NCBI RefSeq assembly: GCF_001884105.1
Contig: NZ_MACI01000011.1
Span: forward strand, 62,001 to 126,000
DNA: 64,000 bases
Reading direction: 5' to 3'
Source of the DNA: Bacillus luti
Lineage (GTDB): Bacteria > Bacillota > Bacilli > Bacillales > Bacillaceae_G
Shown here: piece by piece, positions 1 to 10,643 of the stretch
Layout of the letters: every line of letters begins with the position of its first letter
How positions within the stretch are numbered: the first letter of the stretch is position 1
The notes under the pieces: generated by a model
Told to the model about the DNA's origin: nothing
The model's input: the letters and a program-made list of their open reading frames with translations, nothing else
The model's database searches: none
Made by a program: the position numbers and the translations under genes

Positions 1-2
1 TT

Positions 3-1283
3 CTTACTTTATCTTTCATTGTGTTATCCATTGTGGGCACATGCTTATTAAAATTACCAATTGCTACAACAACGTCTATTTCATGGCTCGATGCCTTATT
101 TACAACCGTTTCTGCTTGTACTGTTACTGGGCTTGGTGTTGTGGATACTGGAAAAGTATTTACTTTGTTTGGACAGTGTGTCATTTTAACGCTTATACAA
201 GTGGGCGGTCTTGGTATTATGAGCTTTGCTGTTTTAATTGCCATTATGCTTGGCAGAAAAATCGGGCTTCAAAACCGAATTTTACTGCAACAAGCGTTAA
301 ATCAAACGAATATTGGCGGCGTCATTCGTCTTGCCAAAGCATTATTTTTATTCTCTTTTACAGTCGAATGTATCGCTACTTTGTTTCTCTCTTTTGAATG
401 GGTACCAAAATACGGGATTGCTAAAGGGCTATATTATAGCTTTTTTCATTCAATCTCAGCCTTTAACAATGCTGGTTTTTCTGTGTGGAGTGATAACTTA
501 ATGTCCCATTCCCATAGTATTCTTGTCAATCTTGTTATTTCCTCTCTCATCATTTTAGGCGGGATTGGTTTTACAGTAATCGTAGATATAAAAAGAAAGA
601 AAAACTTTAAAAACCTTACTTTACATTCAAAACTTATGCTTTCTTCTACTCTAATCGTCAATATTATTGCTACCTTGTTTATTTTTATATTCGAGTTCCA
701 TAACTCCCTTTCTATGAGAGGGTTTACTCCCTTTGAAGAAGGAATGGCCGCTTATTTCCAAGCAATTTCAACGCGAACTGCCGGGTTTAATACGGTTGAT
801 ATTTCTGCATTATCCAAACCTTCCCTACTATTAATGATGCTCCTTATGTTTATTGGTGCAGGTAGCGCTTCAACTGGTGGTGGAATTAAGTTAACGACAT
901 TTTTAATTATGTTTTTTGGCGTATTTAAATTTTTACAAGAGCAAGATGATATTGTCGTGTTTAAAAAATCTATTAAAGATACTCTCATTGTCAAATCATT
1001 AACCATTACTATTATTTCCATTTCATTTATCTTTTTTGCTATTTTAATTTTAAGTATTACTGAGCGTGTTCCTCTATTGATGAGTGCTTTCGAAGTATTT
1101 TCAGCATTTGGTACTGTTGGTCTCAGTATGAATTTAACTCCCCACTTAACTATGATCGGAAAAGCTATTATTATCTTTATGATGTTTTTTGGGAAAATGG
1201 GACCTTTAACATTGGCTTTTTCCTTTGCACGTAAAAAGAACCGGAAAATAAAATATCCGAATGAAGATATTTTAACAGGTTGA
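3..1283 (+). CDS. ktrB: Ktr/Trk-family potassium transporter membrane subunit (5' end outside window)
   Basis: Membrane pore subunit of a Na+-dependent Ktr K+ uptake system. The four pore-loop signatures are visible in order: TVTGLG, NNAGFS, TRTAGFN and FGTVGLS, each with the conserved selectivity glycine, separated by hydrophobic helix pairs. The frame is open to the window edge, so the true start lies upstream; the GTG at 21 is only the first possible start seen. No KtrA/KtrC RCK subunit follows, which resembles the stand-alone KtrD arrangement, so the B versus D paralog is not decided here. A strong promoter for the next gene begins at its stop codon. Confidence 0.9.
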   Translation, partial: LTLSFIVLSIVGTCLLKLPIATTTSISWLDALFTTVSACTVTGLGVVDTGKVFTLFGQCVILTLIQVGGLGIMSFAVLIAIMLGRKIGLQNRILLQQALNQTNIGGVIRLAKALFLFSFTVECIATLFLSFEWVPKYGIAKGLYYSFFHSISAFNNAGFSVWSDNLMSHSHSILVNLVISSLIILGGIGFTVIVDIKRKKNFKNLTLHSKLMLSSTLIVNIIATLFIFIFEFHNSLSMRGFTPFEEGMAAYFQAISTRTAGFNTVDISALSKPSLLLMMLLMFIGAGSASTGGGIKLTTFLIMFFGVFKFLQEQDDIVVFKKSIKDTLIVKSLTITIISISFIFFAILILSITERVPLLMSAFEVFSAFGTVGLSMNLTPHLTMIGKAIIIFMMFFGKMGPLTLAFSFARKKNRKIKYPNEDILTG

Positions 1284-1308
1284 CAACCGTATAAATTATC
1301 CATATAAT
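1280..1308 (+). promoter_or_regulatory. Sigma-A promoter of the riboswitch-ykoY unit
   Basis: TTGACA (1280-1285) and TATAAT (1303-1308) both match consensus exactly and are separated by 17 bp. Transcription would begin near 1315, just upstream of the manganese riboswitch. Confidence 0.85.
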
Positions 1309-1324
1309 GAGAATACAATAGCAT

Positions 1325-1430
1325 ATCTCCAAAGGGGAGTAGCGTCCAAGAATTTTTCTTGGAAACAAAGTCGTCATTACGTAGAACTTAGTTCTTCCGG
1401 CTTTGTTGGCATTTTCATTACATATGTCTA
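1325..1430 (+). promoter_or_regulatory. yybP-ykoY manganese riboswitch (aptamer)
   Basis: The segment carries the conserved core of this class: AAAGGGGAGTAGCGTC at 1331-1346 and CCGGCTTTGTTGGCA at 1397-1411, with variable hairpins between. It lies between a consensus promoter and an intrinsic terminator and precedes a TerC/YkoY-type gene, the classic context. In the known family Mn2+ binding favours antitermination, so the downstream exporter is made when manganese is high. The class call rests on pattern memory, not on a covariance search; exact edges are approximate. Confidence 0.85.
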
Positions 1431-1432
1431 GC

Positions 1433-1467
1433 AAGACCTTTGCCTATTAACGGCAGAGGTCTTTTTT
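1433..1467 (+). terminator. Riboswitch-controlled terminator
   Basis: AGACCTTTGCC pairs with GGCAGAGGTCT (one mismatch) and is followed by a T6 run, upstream of the coding region. It is the expected expression platform of the manganese riboswitch. Confidence 0.8.
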
Positions 1468-1577
1468 GTATTCATTACCAAATTCTTCCAGCGTTAATAG
1501 GCAGGAGTATGGGGAAGCTAAATAGTGGGGAAATTCTTCACTTATTTAGTACTTATAGAAATGAGAGGAGAATGTAC

Positions 1578-2372
1578 ATGGATGTATCATTATTATTGGA
1601 GTATGGTTGGGTATTACTCATCCTAATTGCACTTGAAGGGATTTTAGCGGCTGATAACGCTCTCGTTCTTGCAATTATGGTAAAACACTTACCAGAAGAA
1701 AAACGTAAAAAAGCACTATTTTATGGATTAGCGGGGGCATTTGTTTTCCGATTCGGATCGTTATTTATGATCTCATTCTTAGTCGATGTATGGCAGGTGC
1801 AAGCAATCGGTGCCCTTTATCTTATGTTTATCGCTGGTAATCACTTATTTAAAACGTATGTTAAAAAGAATACGGATGAAGAAACCGAAGAAAAAGAAGA
1901 AAAGAAAAAACAAGAGAACTTTTGGTGGACTGTATTTAAAGTCGAAGTTGCTGATATCGCCTTCGCTGTTGATTCAATTTTAGCGGCTGTTGCACTAGCA
2001 GTAACTTTACCGAAAACAGGATTAGGTACGATTGGTAGTCTTGATACAGGTCAATTTATCGTTATCTTTACAGGTGGACTTATCGGGTTAGTTATAATGC
2101 GATTTGCCGCAACTGCTTTCGTACAAATATTAAAACGTAAACCAGGACTTGAAACTGCAGCATTCTTAATTGTAGGTTGGGTTGGTGTGAAATTAGCAAT
2201 TTATACGTTAGCACACCCTGCTTTAGGTGTCCTTCCGCATTCATTCCCAGAATCTACACCATGGAAGCTTACATTCTGGATTGTATTAGTCGGAATCGCT
2301 GTTGGTGGTTGGTTCTTCTCGAAAGAAGTAGAAGTAAAAGTAGAAAAGAATTTAGACGAAAAAGCGCTGTAA
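1578..2372 (+). CDS. ykoY: TerC-family membrane protein, YkoY-type Mn exporter
   Basis: 264-residue integral membrane protein of the TerC family (PF03741). The family acidic motifs EGILAADNALVLA (near residue 20) and FKVEVADIAFAVDSILAA (mid-protein) are present, with a lysine/glutamate-rich loop between helices. ATG 1578 is chosen because AGGAG at 1566-1570 sits 7 nt upstream; ATG 1572 is too close. In B. subtilis such proteins export Mn2+ and help metalate secreted enzymes; the manganese riboswitch upstream supports that role here. The stop codon lies in the terminator loop. Confidence 0.88.
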   Translation: MDVSLLLEYGWVLLILIALEGILAADNALVLAIMVKHLPEEKRKKALFYGLAGAFVFRFGSLFMISFLVDVWQVQAIGALYLMFIAGNHLFKTYVKKNTDEETEEKEEKKKQENFWWTVFKVEVADIAFAVDSILAAVALAVTLPKTGLGTIGSLDTGQFIVIFTGGLIGLVIMRFAATAFVQILKRKPGLETAAFLIVGWVGVKLAIYTLAHPALGVLPHSFPESTPWKLTFWIVLVGIAVGGWFFSKEVEVKVEKNLDEKAL

Positions 2373-2388
2373 TTACAGCGCTTTTTCT
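2361..2388 (+). terminator. Terminator of ykoY
   Basis: Perfect stem AAGCGCTGT/ACAGCGCTT around a 4-nt loop, followed by T5. The ykoY stop codon overlaps the loop. Confidence 0.9.
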
Positions 2389-2439
2389 TTTTCCATTCCC
2401 TCTCTCAATGTCCAGAAAAAATTCCATTATACTACCTTT

Positions 2440-2489
2440 TGTAAACGTTTTCTTAATATATGTATGTCCTTTTTGTGAAACATTGCACA
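2440..2489 (+). promoter_or_regulatory. cre-like and Fnr-like sites upstream of the formate/nitrite channel
   Basis: TGTAAACGTTTTCT at 2440-2453 matches the CcpA cre consensus apart from the final base. TGTGA-N6-GCACA at 2474-2489 matches the Fnr/Crp palindrome TGTGA-N6-TCACA with one mismatch. Both lie within 140 bp of the start codon. No binding has been tested, and no clear -10 sits at the canonical -41.5 spacing. Confidence 0.45.
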
Positions 2490-2574
2490 AACTTATTGAA
2501 ACTGTGAACAATTCCATGTACTTTATTCATATAAGGAGTATTTATAGATGATGTACTAAAGGAGCGTATTACTC

Positions 2575-3426
2575 ATGCTAGAACAAGGATTAGATTATGT
2601 TGTCAAACTGGCTAAGAGCAAAAAACAAATGCTAGATACAAACCCGATGCAATATTTCATCCGTGCCGCACTTGCGGGTATTTATATCGGTTTTATTATT
2701 GTACTATGTTTTAAATTAGGTAACTTTTTTCACATTGCAGATTCACCAGCAACTTATTTAGTTGCTTCCATGTTTTTCGGAATTGCCCTCGTACTTATTA
2801 TATATGGCGGTGCTGAATTGTTTACTGGAAACACAATGTACTTCACTGTAGCAACTTTAAGAAAAGAAACAACAATTTCTGATACACTTCGTAACTGGGT
2901 CGCTTGTTATGCAGGCAATTTAGCTGGCGCTTTATTCTTTGCTTTACTATTTTACGCAACTGGCATTTTCGAAGCAATCGATCACGGTCATTTCATGAAT
3001 AAAGTCGTTGAAGGAAAAATGAATACACCTACAATGCAATTATTCTTTAAAGCAATTTTATGTAACTGGCTTGTATGTCTTGCTTGTTTCTTACCTTCTC
3101 AAGTTAAAGGTGATACAGCAAAAATTATGATGATGATGCTACTCGTTTTCACATTCTTCTTATCTGGTTACGAACATAGCATTGCAAACTTATCTCTGTT
3201 TGCTTTATCTTTAGTTTCACCACATCCCGAGTCAATTTCTTTTGCAGGTGCTATTCATAACTTAATTCCTGTTACAATCGGTAACATTATTGGCGGTTCC
3301 GTATTTGTCGGTATGGTTTATCATTACTTAACAAAGAAAGCACCTACTGTTGAGCAGGAAGAAACTGAATTAGCAGCAGTTCAAACAGAGGAAATCATTC
3401 CTTTACAAGCTCATATGAAACATTAA
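2575..3426 (+). CDS. Formate/nitrite transporter (FNT) family channel
   Basis: 283-residue FNT family protein (PF01226) with six predicted membrane helices. Typical features are GGAELFTGN after the second helix and CNWLVCLACFLP in the middle. FNT proteins are pentameric channels for formate, nitrite or related monovalent anions; the substrate cannot be set from sequence. RBS AAAGGAG lies upstream of ATG 2575. The gene is monocistronic between terminators. The Fnr-like and cre-like sites upstream would fit expression under fermentation or nitrate respiration. Confidence 0.88.
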   Translation: MLEQGLDYVVKLAKSKKQMLDTNPMQYFIRAALAGIYIGFIIVLCFKLGNFFHIADSPATYLVASMFFGIALVLIIYGGAELFTGNTMYFTVATLRKETTISDTLRNWVACYAGNLAGALFFALLFYATGIFEAIDHGHFMNKVVEGKMNTPTMQLFFKAILCNWLVCLACFLPSQVKGDTAKIMMMMLLVFTFFLSGYEHSIANLSLFALSLVSPHPESISFAGAIHNLIPVTIGNIIGGSVFVGMVYHYLTKKAPTVEQEETELAAVQTEEIIPLQAHMKH

Positions 3427-3455
3427 AAACTCCAAAGTTTTACTTTGGAGTTTTT
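3425..3455. terminator. Bidirectional terminator between convergent genes
   Basis: AAAAACTCCAAAG pairs perfectly with CTTTGGAGTTTTT. Flanking A and T runs serve both the FNT gene and the opposing gene. Confidence 0.9.
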
Positions 3456-3765
3456 AGCTCCCCACATATTTCACAATAATATTGACTTCAATCTCTCCTT
3501 GTTCTTTCCCTCTTTCTATTCTTTGTCTCATCTTATACATACCAATGACATCATTTGTATGAAAGTGAATTTCCTTAACATATAATTGCTCTTCACAAAA
3601 AGCATCTACGAAATCAAGCCCATTACTCTGTCGCCATCCCATGTTAAAATCAAGGGAAAGAATATTCACATCATAATCCCGAACCATTTGCAAGGCACAT
3701 TCTACTGTCGTTGCGGGCACATATCCGAACGGGCAACTTCTTTGATCATCCATATATACATTCAT
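3454..3765 (-). CDS. Small receiver-like protein, probable cyclic-phosphate processing receiver (cPPR) family
   Basis: 103-residue protein resembling the cPPR receiver family: an N-terminal VYMDDQRSCPFGYV strand/acidic motif, a middle LSLDFNMGW strand corresponding to the family LSLDHDLG motif, and a FHTND element near the C-terminus. The family was proposed from comparative genomics to act in RNA 2',3'-cyclic phosphate handling; no function is shown here. The family LDHD motif reads LDFN in this copy, so an acidic residue is altered. It lies upstream-adjacent to nothing of clear related function (comC follows on the opposite side). Confidence 0.6.
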   Translation of the reverse strand: MNVYMDDQRSCPFGYVPATTVECALQMVRDYDVNILSLDFNMGWRQSNGLDFVDAFCEEQLYVKEIHFHTNDVIGMYKMRQRIERGKEQGEIEVNIIVKYVGS

Positions 3766-3779
3766 TTTCTATGTCCTCT

Positions 3780-4502
3780 CTACTTTGAATATACGACCAA
3801 TACATAACAGATTGCCCCAAGACTAATAAAAGGACCAAACGGAATTGGCTTTCGTACTTCTATACGTTTTAATGCAATACCAATCCCGAAAAAGCAAAGA
3901 CTAAAACAAGATGCTAAAAATAAAATGATAAAAATCCCCTTCACTCCTACTATAAATCCAAGTAACGAAAGTAGTTTTATATCCCCTCCGCCAAGACCCT
4001 CTGGATAAATCCTTCGCACACAATATAACAAAATAAAAATGATTCCACTACCAACTATACTATCTATCCAAGTAACTAATGGTACAAAAATACATTCTAA
4101 AGTAATCAAAAATGCAAACCAAATTAAAATACGATTAGGTATTAGCATATATACTAAATCTGTAACGGAAATAATGAGAAGTAAAGAAAAGAGCGATAAA
4201 ATAGGAATAAGCTCTCGTTCTATTCCAATTACATATGCAGTAAGAACAAATAAACTCCCTGTAAGAAATTCAAATACTACGTATAAACTTGAAATTTTTC
4301 TTTTACAATTCGTACAACGGCCCTTCTGCATACAAAATGAAATGATTGGAATCAGTTCTTTCGGCTGTAACGTATACTTGCAGTAGTGACAATATGAACG
4401 CGGTGTAATAATAGATTCACCTACAGGAACCCTCATTGCGATTACCATAAAAAAAGAACCAAACACCATCCCTGCTAACAGTGCATATACATAAGTGAAC
4501 AT
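3780..4502 (-). CDS. comC: Type IV prepilin peptidase ComC (A24 family)
   Basis: 240-residue membrane aspartic protease that cleaves and N-methylates competence pseudopilin precursors. The N-terminal cytoplasmic domain has the zinc-type cysteines CHYC and CTNC; the catalytic aspartates are in VTDLVYMLIPN and GGGDIK. Start ATG 4502 is preferred over the upstream ATG at 4529 because GGAGAGG lies just before it. It stands alone, without comG genes nearby, as is usual for comC. The terminator region of lutC lies upstream. Confidence 0.88.
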   Translation of the reverse strand: MFTYVYALLAGMVFGSFFMVIAMRVPVGESIITPRSYCHYCKYTLQPKELIPIISFCMQKGRCTNCKRKISSLYVVFEFLTGSLFVLTAYVIGIERELIPILSLFSLLLIISVTDLVYMLIPNRILIWFAFLITLECIFVPLVTWIDSIVGSGIIFILLYCVRRIYPEGLGGGDIKLLSLLGFIVGVKGIFIILFLASCFSLCFFGIGIALKRIEVRKPIPFGPFISLGAICYVLVVYSK

Positions 4503-4577
4503 CCCTTCCTCTCCTTTCCAAAAGAACATAGCAAAAAAAGGAGAGAACTTCTACTTCATATTATCCTTTATTCTACT

Positions 4578-4607
4578 AAAAAAGCAGGCCATTTTCTGGC
4601 CTGCTTT
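4578..4607 (-). terminator. Terminator of lutABC
   Basis: AAAGCAGGCC pairs with GGCCTGCTTT across a 7-nt loop; the T run lies on the minus strand immediately after lutC. Confidence 0.9.
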
Positions 4608-4614
4608 CCCCTTT

Positions 4615-6746
<2,132 letters not shown>

Positions 6747-6762
6747 AGCTTATGTTCCCCCT

Positions 6763-7482
6763 TCATGAGCGACTATTCAGTACCTCAGCAATATGCATTA
6801 CTTTTACTTCTTTTCCTAAACGTTCAATACGTCCGCCAATGTTTAACAAACACCCACAATCTGCACCGATTAAATAATCAGCACCTGTTTCCATTACGCT
6901 ATCTACTTTTTCATCTACCATTTGCTCAGAAATTGGAGTCATTTTAACTGAAAACGTTCCCCCAAACCCGCAACAATTTTGCACGTTTGGCAAATCTCTC
7001 ACAGTTAATCCTTTTACGTTTGATAATAAAATGCCTGGTGCTTCTTTTACTCCAAGCAGACGTGTCATATGACAAGATTTATGAATAGTAGCTATCCCTG
7101 GTAAGCTTGCACCAACATCTGTAACTTTTAAAACATCTACAATAAATTGTGTAAATTCATATGTTTTATCAGCAACTTTTTGTGCACGCTTAGCCCACTT
7201 CGGATCATCTTTAAAAACATGCGGATACTCATGAAACATTGTCGCACAAGAACCGGATGGCGTAACGATATATTCTGCATCTTCGAAAGTTTCAATCATA
7301 TGCTTCATTGCTTCTTTTGCTGCTTCTACATGGCCGCTATTATAAGCAGGCTGACCACAACAAACTTGTGCTTCTGGAAATTCAATTTCACAACCTAAAC
7401 GCTCCAACACTTCAACTGTTGCTTTGCCGACGTTCGTTTCAAACATATCGACTAAACAAGTAACAAATAAAGTCACTTTCAT
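6763..7482 (-). CDS. lutA: Lactate utilization protein LutA (CCG-domain Fe-S oxidoreductase)
   Basis: 239-residue protein with two cysteine-rich CCG domains: TCLVDMF with VCCGQP in the first, KSCHMTRLL with NCCGFGG in the second. Together these bind a non-cubane-type Fe-S centre in this family. First gene of lutABC, needed for growth on L-lactate in Bacillus. The start follows AGGGGGAG on the minus strand. A candidate LutR operator and a cre-like site lie upstream. Confidence 0.95.
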   Translation of the reverse strand: MKVTLFVTCLVDMFETNVGKATVEVLERLGCEIEFPEAQVCCGQPAYNSGHVEAAKEAMKHMIETFEDAEYIVTPSGSCATMFHEYPHVFKDDPKWAKRAQKVADKTYEFTQFIVDVLKVTDVGASLPGIATIHKSCHMTRLLGVKEAPGILLSNVKGLTVRDLPNVQNCCGFGGTFSVKMTPISEQMVDEKVDSVMETGADYLIGADCGCLLNIGGRIERLGKEVKVMHIAEVLNSRS

Positions 7483-7525
7483 AATTATTACTCCCCCTTT
7501 TTACAACTCCACCAACAAACGTATG

Positions 7526-7605
7526 GTCATCAGATGACTAAGAAAAGAAGAAGTAGGCTCAACCATGGCCTATCCTCTCCCTCTTCTAAAGAAAACGCTT
7601 ACTTA
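7526..7605 (-). promoter_or_regulatory. lutA control region: LutR-type palindrome and cre-like site
   Basis: GTCATCAGATGAC at 7526-7538 is a perfect 13-bp palindrome about 44 bp before lutA, of the size used by FadR-type GntR repressors. On the minus strand, AAGTAAGCGTTTTCTT (within 7588-7605) matches the cre consensus with two mismatches. Binding by LutR and CcpA is inferred from position only. Confidence 0.5.
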
Positions 7606-7650
7606 ATCTCTCTCTATTTTATCAGAAAATTAGATTTTTAAAAGATTAAA

Positions 7651-8370
7651 TTACGAATTTATATCTGTTTTACCTGTGACAATATGTTCTACATTTGTTA
7701 AATGGTCTAGCATTGCTTGCTGCGCTAATTCTACATCTTGCTTTAACACCGCATCATATATAACTTGATGCTCTTCTATAAGTCGTTCTGATGTTGTTTG
7801 TTCACCATATAAAATAATGCGTCTTGATTCACCAATCGTTTCAGCAATCATCTCTGAAACATGATTCATGAGTTCAAGCAAAATGTTATTATGCGAAGAC
7901 TCCGCAATTCCCATATGGAACTGAAAATCTGCTTTTTCACCAGCTTTTTCATTTCCAATGCTCTTTGCCATTTCATCTAACCAATGCTTCATATTTTGTA
8001 AATTATCTTCCGTACGTTTTGCCGCAGCTGCTCGAACTGCCCCCACTTCAAGCACCTTTCGTACTTCTAATAAATTCAAAATATCTTCTTTCTTCATTAA
8101 TAATCTATTGTTTAATGATTTCGTTAATGAAGAAGAATCGAAATTCTTCACATATGTACCTTCTCCTTGTTTCATTTCAATTAAGCCCATCGCTCTTAGC
8201 GCACTTAGTGCTTCACGAACAGCAGATCTGCCAACTTGAAACTGCTCAGCTAATTGATGCACAGGAAGTAGTTTGTCACCAGGTTTTAATGTACCATTTT
8301 TAATCATTGTTAAAATAGCTTCAGATACTTCTTCGTAAATTTTTTTCGGTTTAATAGATTTGTACTCCAG
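7651..8370 (-). CDS. lutR: GntR/FadR-type lactate regulator LutR
   Basis: Repressor with an N-terminal winged helix (SRSAVREALSALRAMG recognition helix, GEGTYVK wing) and a C-terminal all-helical FCD ligand domain (LLEVRKVLEVGAV, HMGIAESSHNNI, HLTNVEHI). The first ATG in frame, at 8307, would remove the first helix of the DNA-binding domain. Codons upstream to a CTG at 8370 encode YKSIKPKKIYEEVSEAIL, which is that helix, and AGGTGAT lies 6 nt before the CTG. I therefore call a CTG start, 239 residues. It is transcribed in the same direction as lutABC, just upstream. Confidence 0.85.
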   Translation of the reverse strand: MEYKSIKPKKIYEEVSEAILTMIKNGTLKPGDKLLPVHQLAEQFQVGRSAVREALSALRAMGLIEMKQGEGTYVKNFDSSSLTKSLNNRLLMKKEDILNLLEVRKVLEVGAVRAAAAKRTEDNLQNMKHWLDEMAKSIGNEKAGEKADFQFHMGIAESSHNNILLELMNHVSEMIAETIGESRRIILYGEQTTSERLIEEHQVIYDAVLKQDVELAQQAMLDHLTNVEHIVTGKTDINS

Positions 8371-8550
8371 TTAAATCACCTCAGTATCTTCCAAACAACA
8401 ATTGAAACGATTTATAAGAACTTTGCATCATAACTATTTTAGAACGAATTGGTAAGAAGTACAAATGTTTTGTTCATAAAATCGTCAAAATTCCGATATT
8501 TTTTACATATTAATTTATATCTTTACGTATAACTATTGTCTTCAATATAA

Positions 8551-8580
8551 AAAGCATGCCCTAAAAATTAGAACATGCCT
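8551..8580 (-). terminator. Terminator of the lipoprotein/two-component operon
   Basis: On the minus strand GCATGTTCTAA pairs with TTAGGGCATGC (two G-T pairs) and is followed by T5. The kinase stop codon is inside the hairpin. Confidence 0.85.
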
Positions 8581-9968
8581 TCCTCATCCTGTACCTTCAA
8601 TTTAATAATAACTGTTGTTCCATTCCCTTTTTCACTTTCAATGCTCCACTGCCCATCATGTATATGAACAATTTGCCTTACAATAGCAAGTCCTAAACCA
8701 GTTCCGCCATGTTGACGACTTCTCGCTTTATCAACTCGGTAAAAACGCTCACCAAGATTGTCTAAATGCTCTATATCAATTCCTATTCCTGTATCTTTTA
8801 TTTTCAATTCACAATAATCGTCTATTTTCTCTAGAGTTATTGTGATATCCCCGTTTTGATTCGTATATCGTATCGCATTATCTAACACGTTATGAAGCAC
8901 TTGTTGCATACGATCCTCATCAATCATTACAATAATCTCTGGATCTAAATTTGTTGCAATACGAATTTTCTTTTCTATAAACTTAATTTCATACGTGTCT
9001 AATACGTCTTCAATAAGTTGTGAAAAAACGATAGGTTGCTTCTTAAGTGGAAAATGTTCCCCTTCTAATTGCGCTAAATCTAATAAATCATGTACAAGAC
9101 GCTGCATGCGATCTGCTTCTTTATGGATGAGATGCGTTACCTTTTCCTGCTGCGGCCCCTTCGCCACACCATCTAAAATAGCTTCACTATACCCTTTTAT
9201 ATAACTAAGGGGAGTTCTAAGTTCATGCGAAACATTCGCTAAAAACTCCTTACGTTTTACATCTTCTGTTTCTAAAGAATTCGCCATTTTATTAAACGCT
9301 TTTCCTAATCGTCCAATTTCATCTTCTGAAGAAACCGTAATCCGCTCCGAGAAATCCCCAGTAGCCAGATGATTCGCAACCCGTTCCATTTGCGAAAGCG
9401 GCTTCGTAATGGCAATAATAATTTTTCTACCAATCCATATTGTAAGTAAAATCATAGCAATTGCTAATGGGGCTAAAATAAGACCCATATCATATATTAA
9501 GTCTTTTATACTTTTTAAAGAAATATAAGAATATACAATTCCAACTAATTTTTTATTTTCTAAAACAGGGATGACAACACCCATAATATTACGATCAAAA
9601 TGTTCTTCATATCCTATCTTTGTGACAGTTTTTCCATCTAACAACGTCTGCCGATCGTCTTCACTTATAAGAGAATGATGATGCACATCAAACGGCAAAC
9701 ATGCGCTTAAATCACGTGGATTGGAAACGAAAAGAACGTCTGAACTAGATATTTGATCAAATGCTCTTACTTTCTCTTCAAGAGTTGATATTCCTTCTCG
9801 CTTATCATATTGCATTGCAAGATTTTTACCTTCCATTACTAATGAGTCTTTTACATTATCAACGTATAGTTTTTCATACGAATATAAAGACACAAAATAA
9901 AGAAAGGAAACTGTTACACATACTGCACATACTACTGTAAGCCAAAGCTTTTGTACCATTGTAAACAT
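8568..9968 (-). CDS. Sensor histidine kinase, HAMP-HisKA-HATPase
   Basis: 466-residue membrane kinase. A helix at about 8-30 and another at 163-180 enclose an extracytoplasmic sensor domain of about 130 residues; HAMP follows, then the H box SHELRTPLSYIKGY (His248), the N box DNAIRYT, G1 DTGIGI and G2 GGTGLGLAI. It phosphorylates the response regulator encoded 3 nt upstream. The signal is unknown; the beta-propeller lipoprotein in the same operon may affect sensing. The start follows GAGGTG. Confidence 0.93.
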   Translation of the reverse strand: MFTMVQKLWLTVVCAVCVTVSFLYFVSLYSYEKLYVDNVKDSLVMEGKNLAMQYDKREGISTLEEKVRAFDQISSSDVLFVSNPRDLSACLPFDVHHHSLISEDDRQTLLDGKTVTKIGYEEHFDRNIMGVVIPVLENKKLVGIVYSYISLKSIKDLIYDMGLILAPLAIAMILLTIWIGRKIIIAITKPLSQMERVANHLATGDFSERITVSSEDEIGRLGKAFNKMANSLETEDVKRKEFLANVSHELRTPLSYIKGYSEAILDGVAKGPQQEKVTHLIHKEADRMQRLVHDLLDLAQLEGEHFPLKKQPIVFSQLIEDVLDTYEIKFIEKKIRIATNLDPEIIVMIDEDRMQQVLHNVLDNAIRYTNQNGDITITLEKIDDYCELKIKDTGIGIDIEHLDNLGERFYRVDKARSRQHGGTGLGLAIVRQIVHIHDGQWSIESEKGNGTTVIIKLKVQDEEGMF

Positions 9969-9971
9969 ATG

Positions 9972-10643
9972 TTACACCTCAAATTTATAACCTACACCCC
10001 AAACCGTTTGAATGTAGTTTCCACTTTCTCCAAGCTTCAAACGCATCGTTTTCACGTGTGTATCTACTGTTCTTGTACTTCCGGCATAATCATATCCCCA
10101 TACCTTTTCCAGTAATTGCTCCCGGCTGAATACTTGCCCTGTATGTTGGCAAAGAAAATATAGTAAATCAAACTCTTTTACTGTAAGAGAAATCGGTTCA
10201 CCATTCGCCTCAATTCGCCTACTTTTTTCATTGATAAGGATCGGTCCAAATTGAATTTCCTCTTGCTGCTCTTGCTTTGTATATCTTCTTAACACAGCTT
10301 CCATACGAGCAATTAATTCACCAGGACTAAACGGCTTTACAATATAATCATCTGCTCCCATACGTAAGCCGTTCACCCTATTCCATTCTTCACCTTTTGC
10401 CGTTAAAAATATAATTGGCACATCTGACGTTTTTCTAATTTCTTTACAAACTGACAGTCCATCCATTTCAGGCATCATAATATCTAGCACAACGAAATCA
10501 TAATGATCCGATTCTAATTTTGTAAGAGCCTCTTTTCCATTTTCGGCTTCTCCCCATTCGTATCCGAAATTATCTAAGTACATTCCTACAAGTTGTCTCA
10601 TATCACTTTCATCATCTACAACTAGCACTCTATATTTACTCAT
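9972..10643 (-). CDS. OmpR-family response regulator
   Basis: 223 residues: receiver domain with acidic pocket DDE at 10-12, phospho-acceptor Asp54 in LDIMMPEMDG, conserved Lys in VKPF, then a winged-helix DNA-binding domain ending VWGVGYKFE. Cognate partner of the kinase gene that follows. Its start overlaps the end of the lipoprotein gene by 8 nt, so the three genes are co-translated. Target genes are not evident from the sequence. Confidence 0.95.
   Translation of the reverse strand: MSKYRVLVVDDESDMRQLVGMYLDNFGYEWGEAENGKEALTKLESDHYDFVVLDIMMPEMDGLSVCKEIRKTSDVPIIFLTAKGEEWNRVNGLRMGADDYIVKPFSPGELIARMEAVLRRYTKQEQQEEIQFGPILINEKSRRIEANGEPISLTVKEFDLLYFLCQHTGQVFSREQLLEKVWGYDYAGSTRTVDTHVKTMRLKLGESGNYIQTVWGVGYKFEV

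Noticed and set aside
752-1434. Minus-strand open frames across the Ktr gene and riboswitch
   Set aside because: Antisense shadows of a long membrane-protein gene; no ribosome site.
7483-7650. SinR box in the lutA promoter, known from B. subtilis
   Set aside because: No GTTCTYT match was found; only the palindrome and cre-like site are visible.
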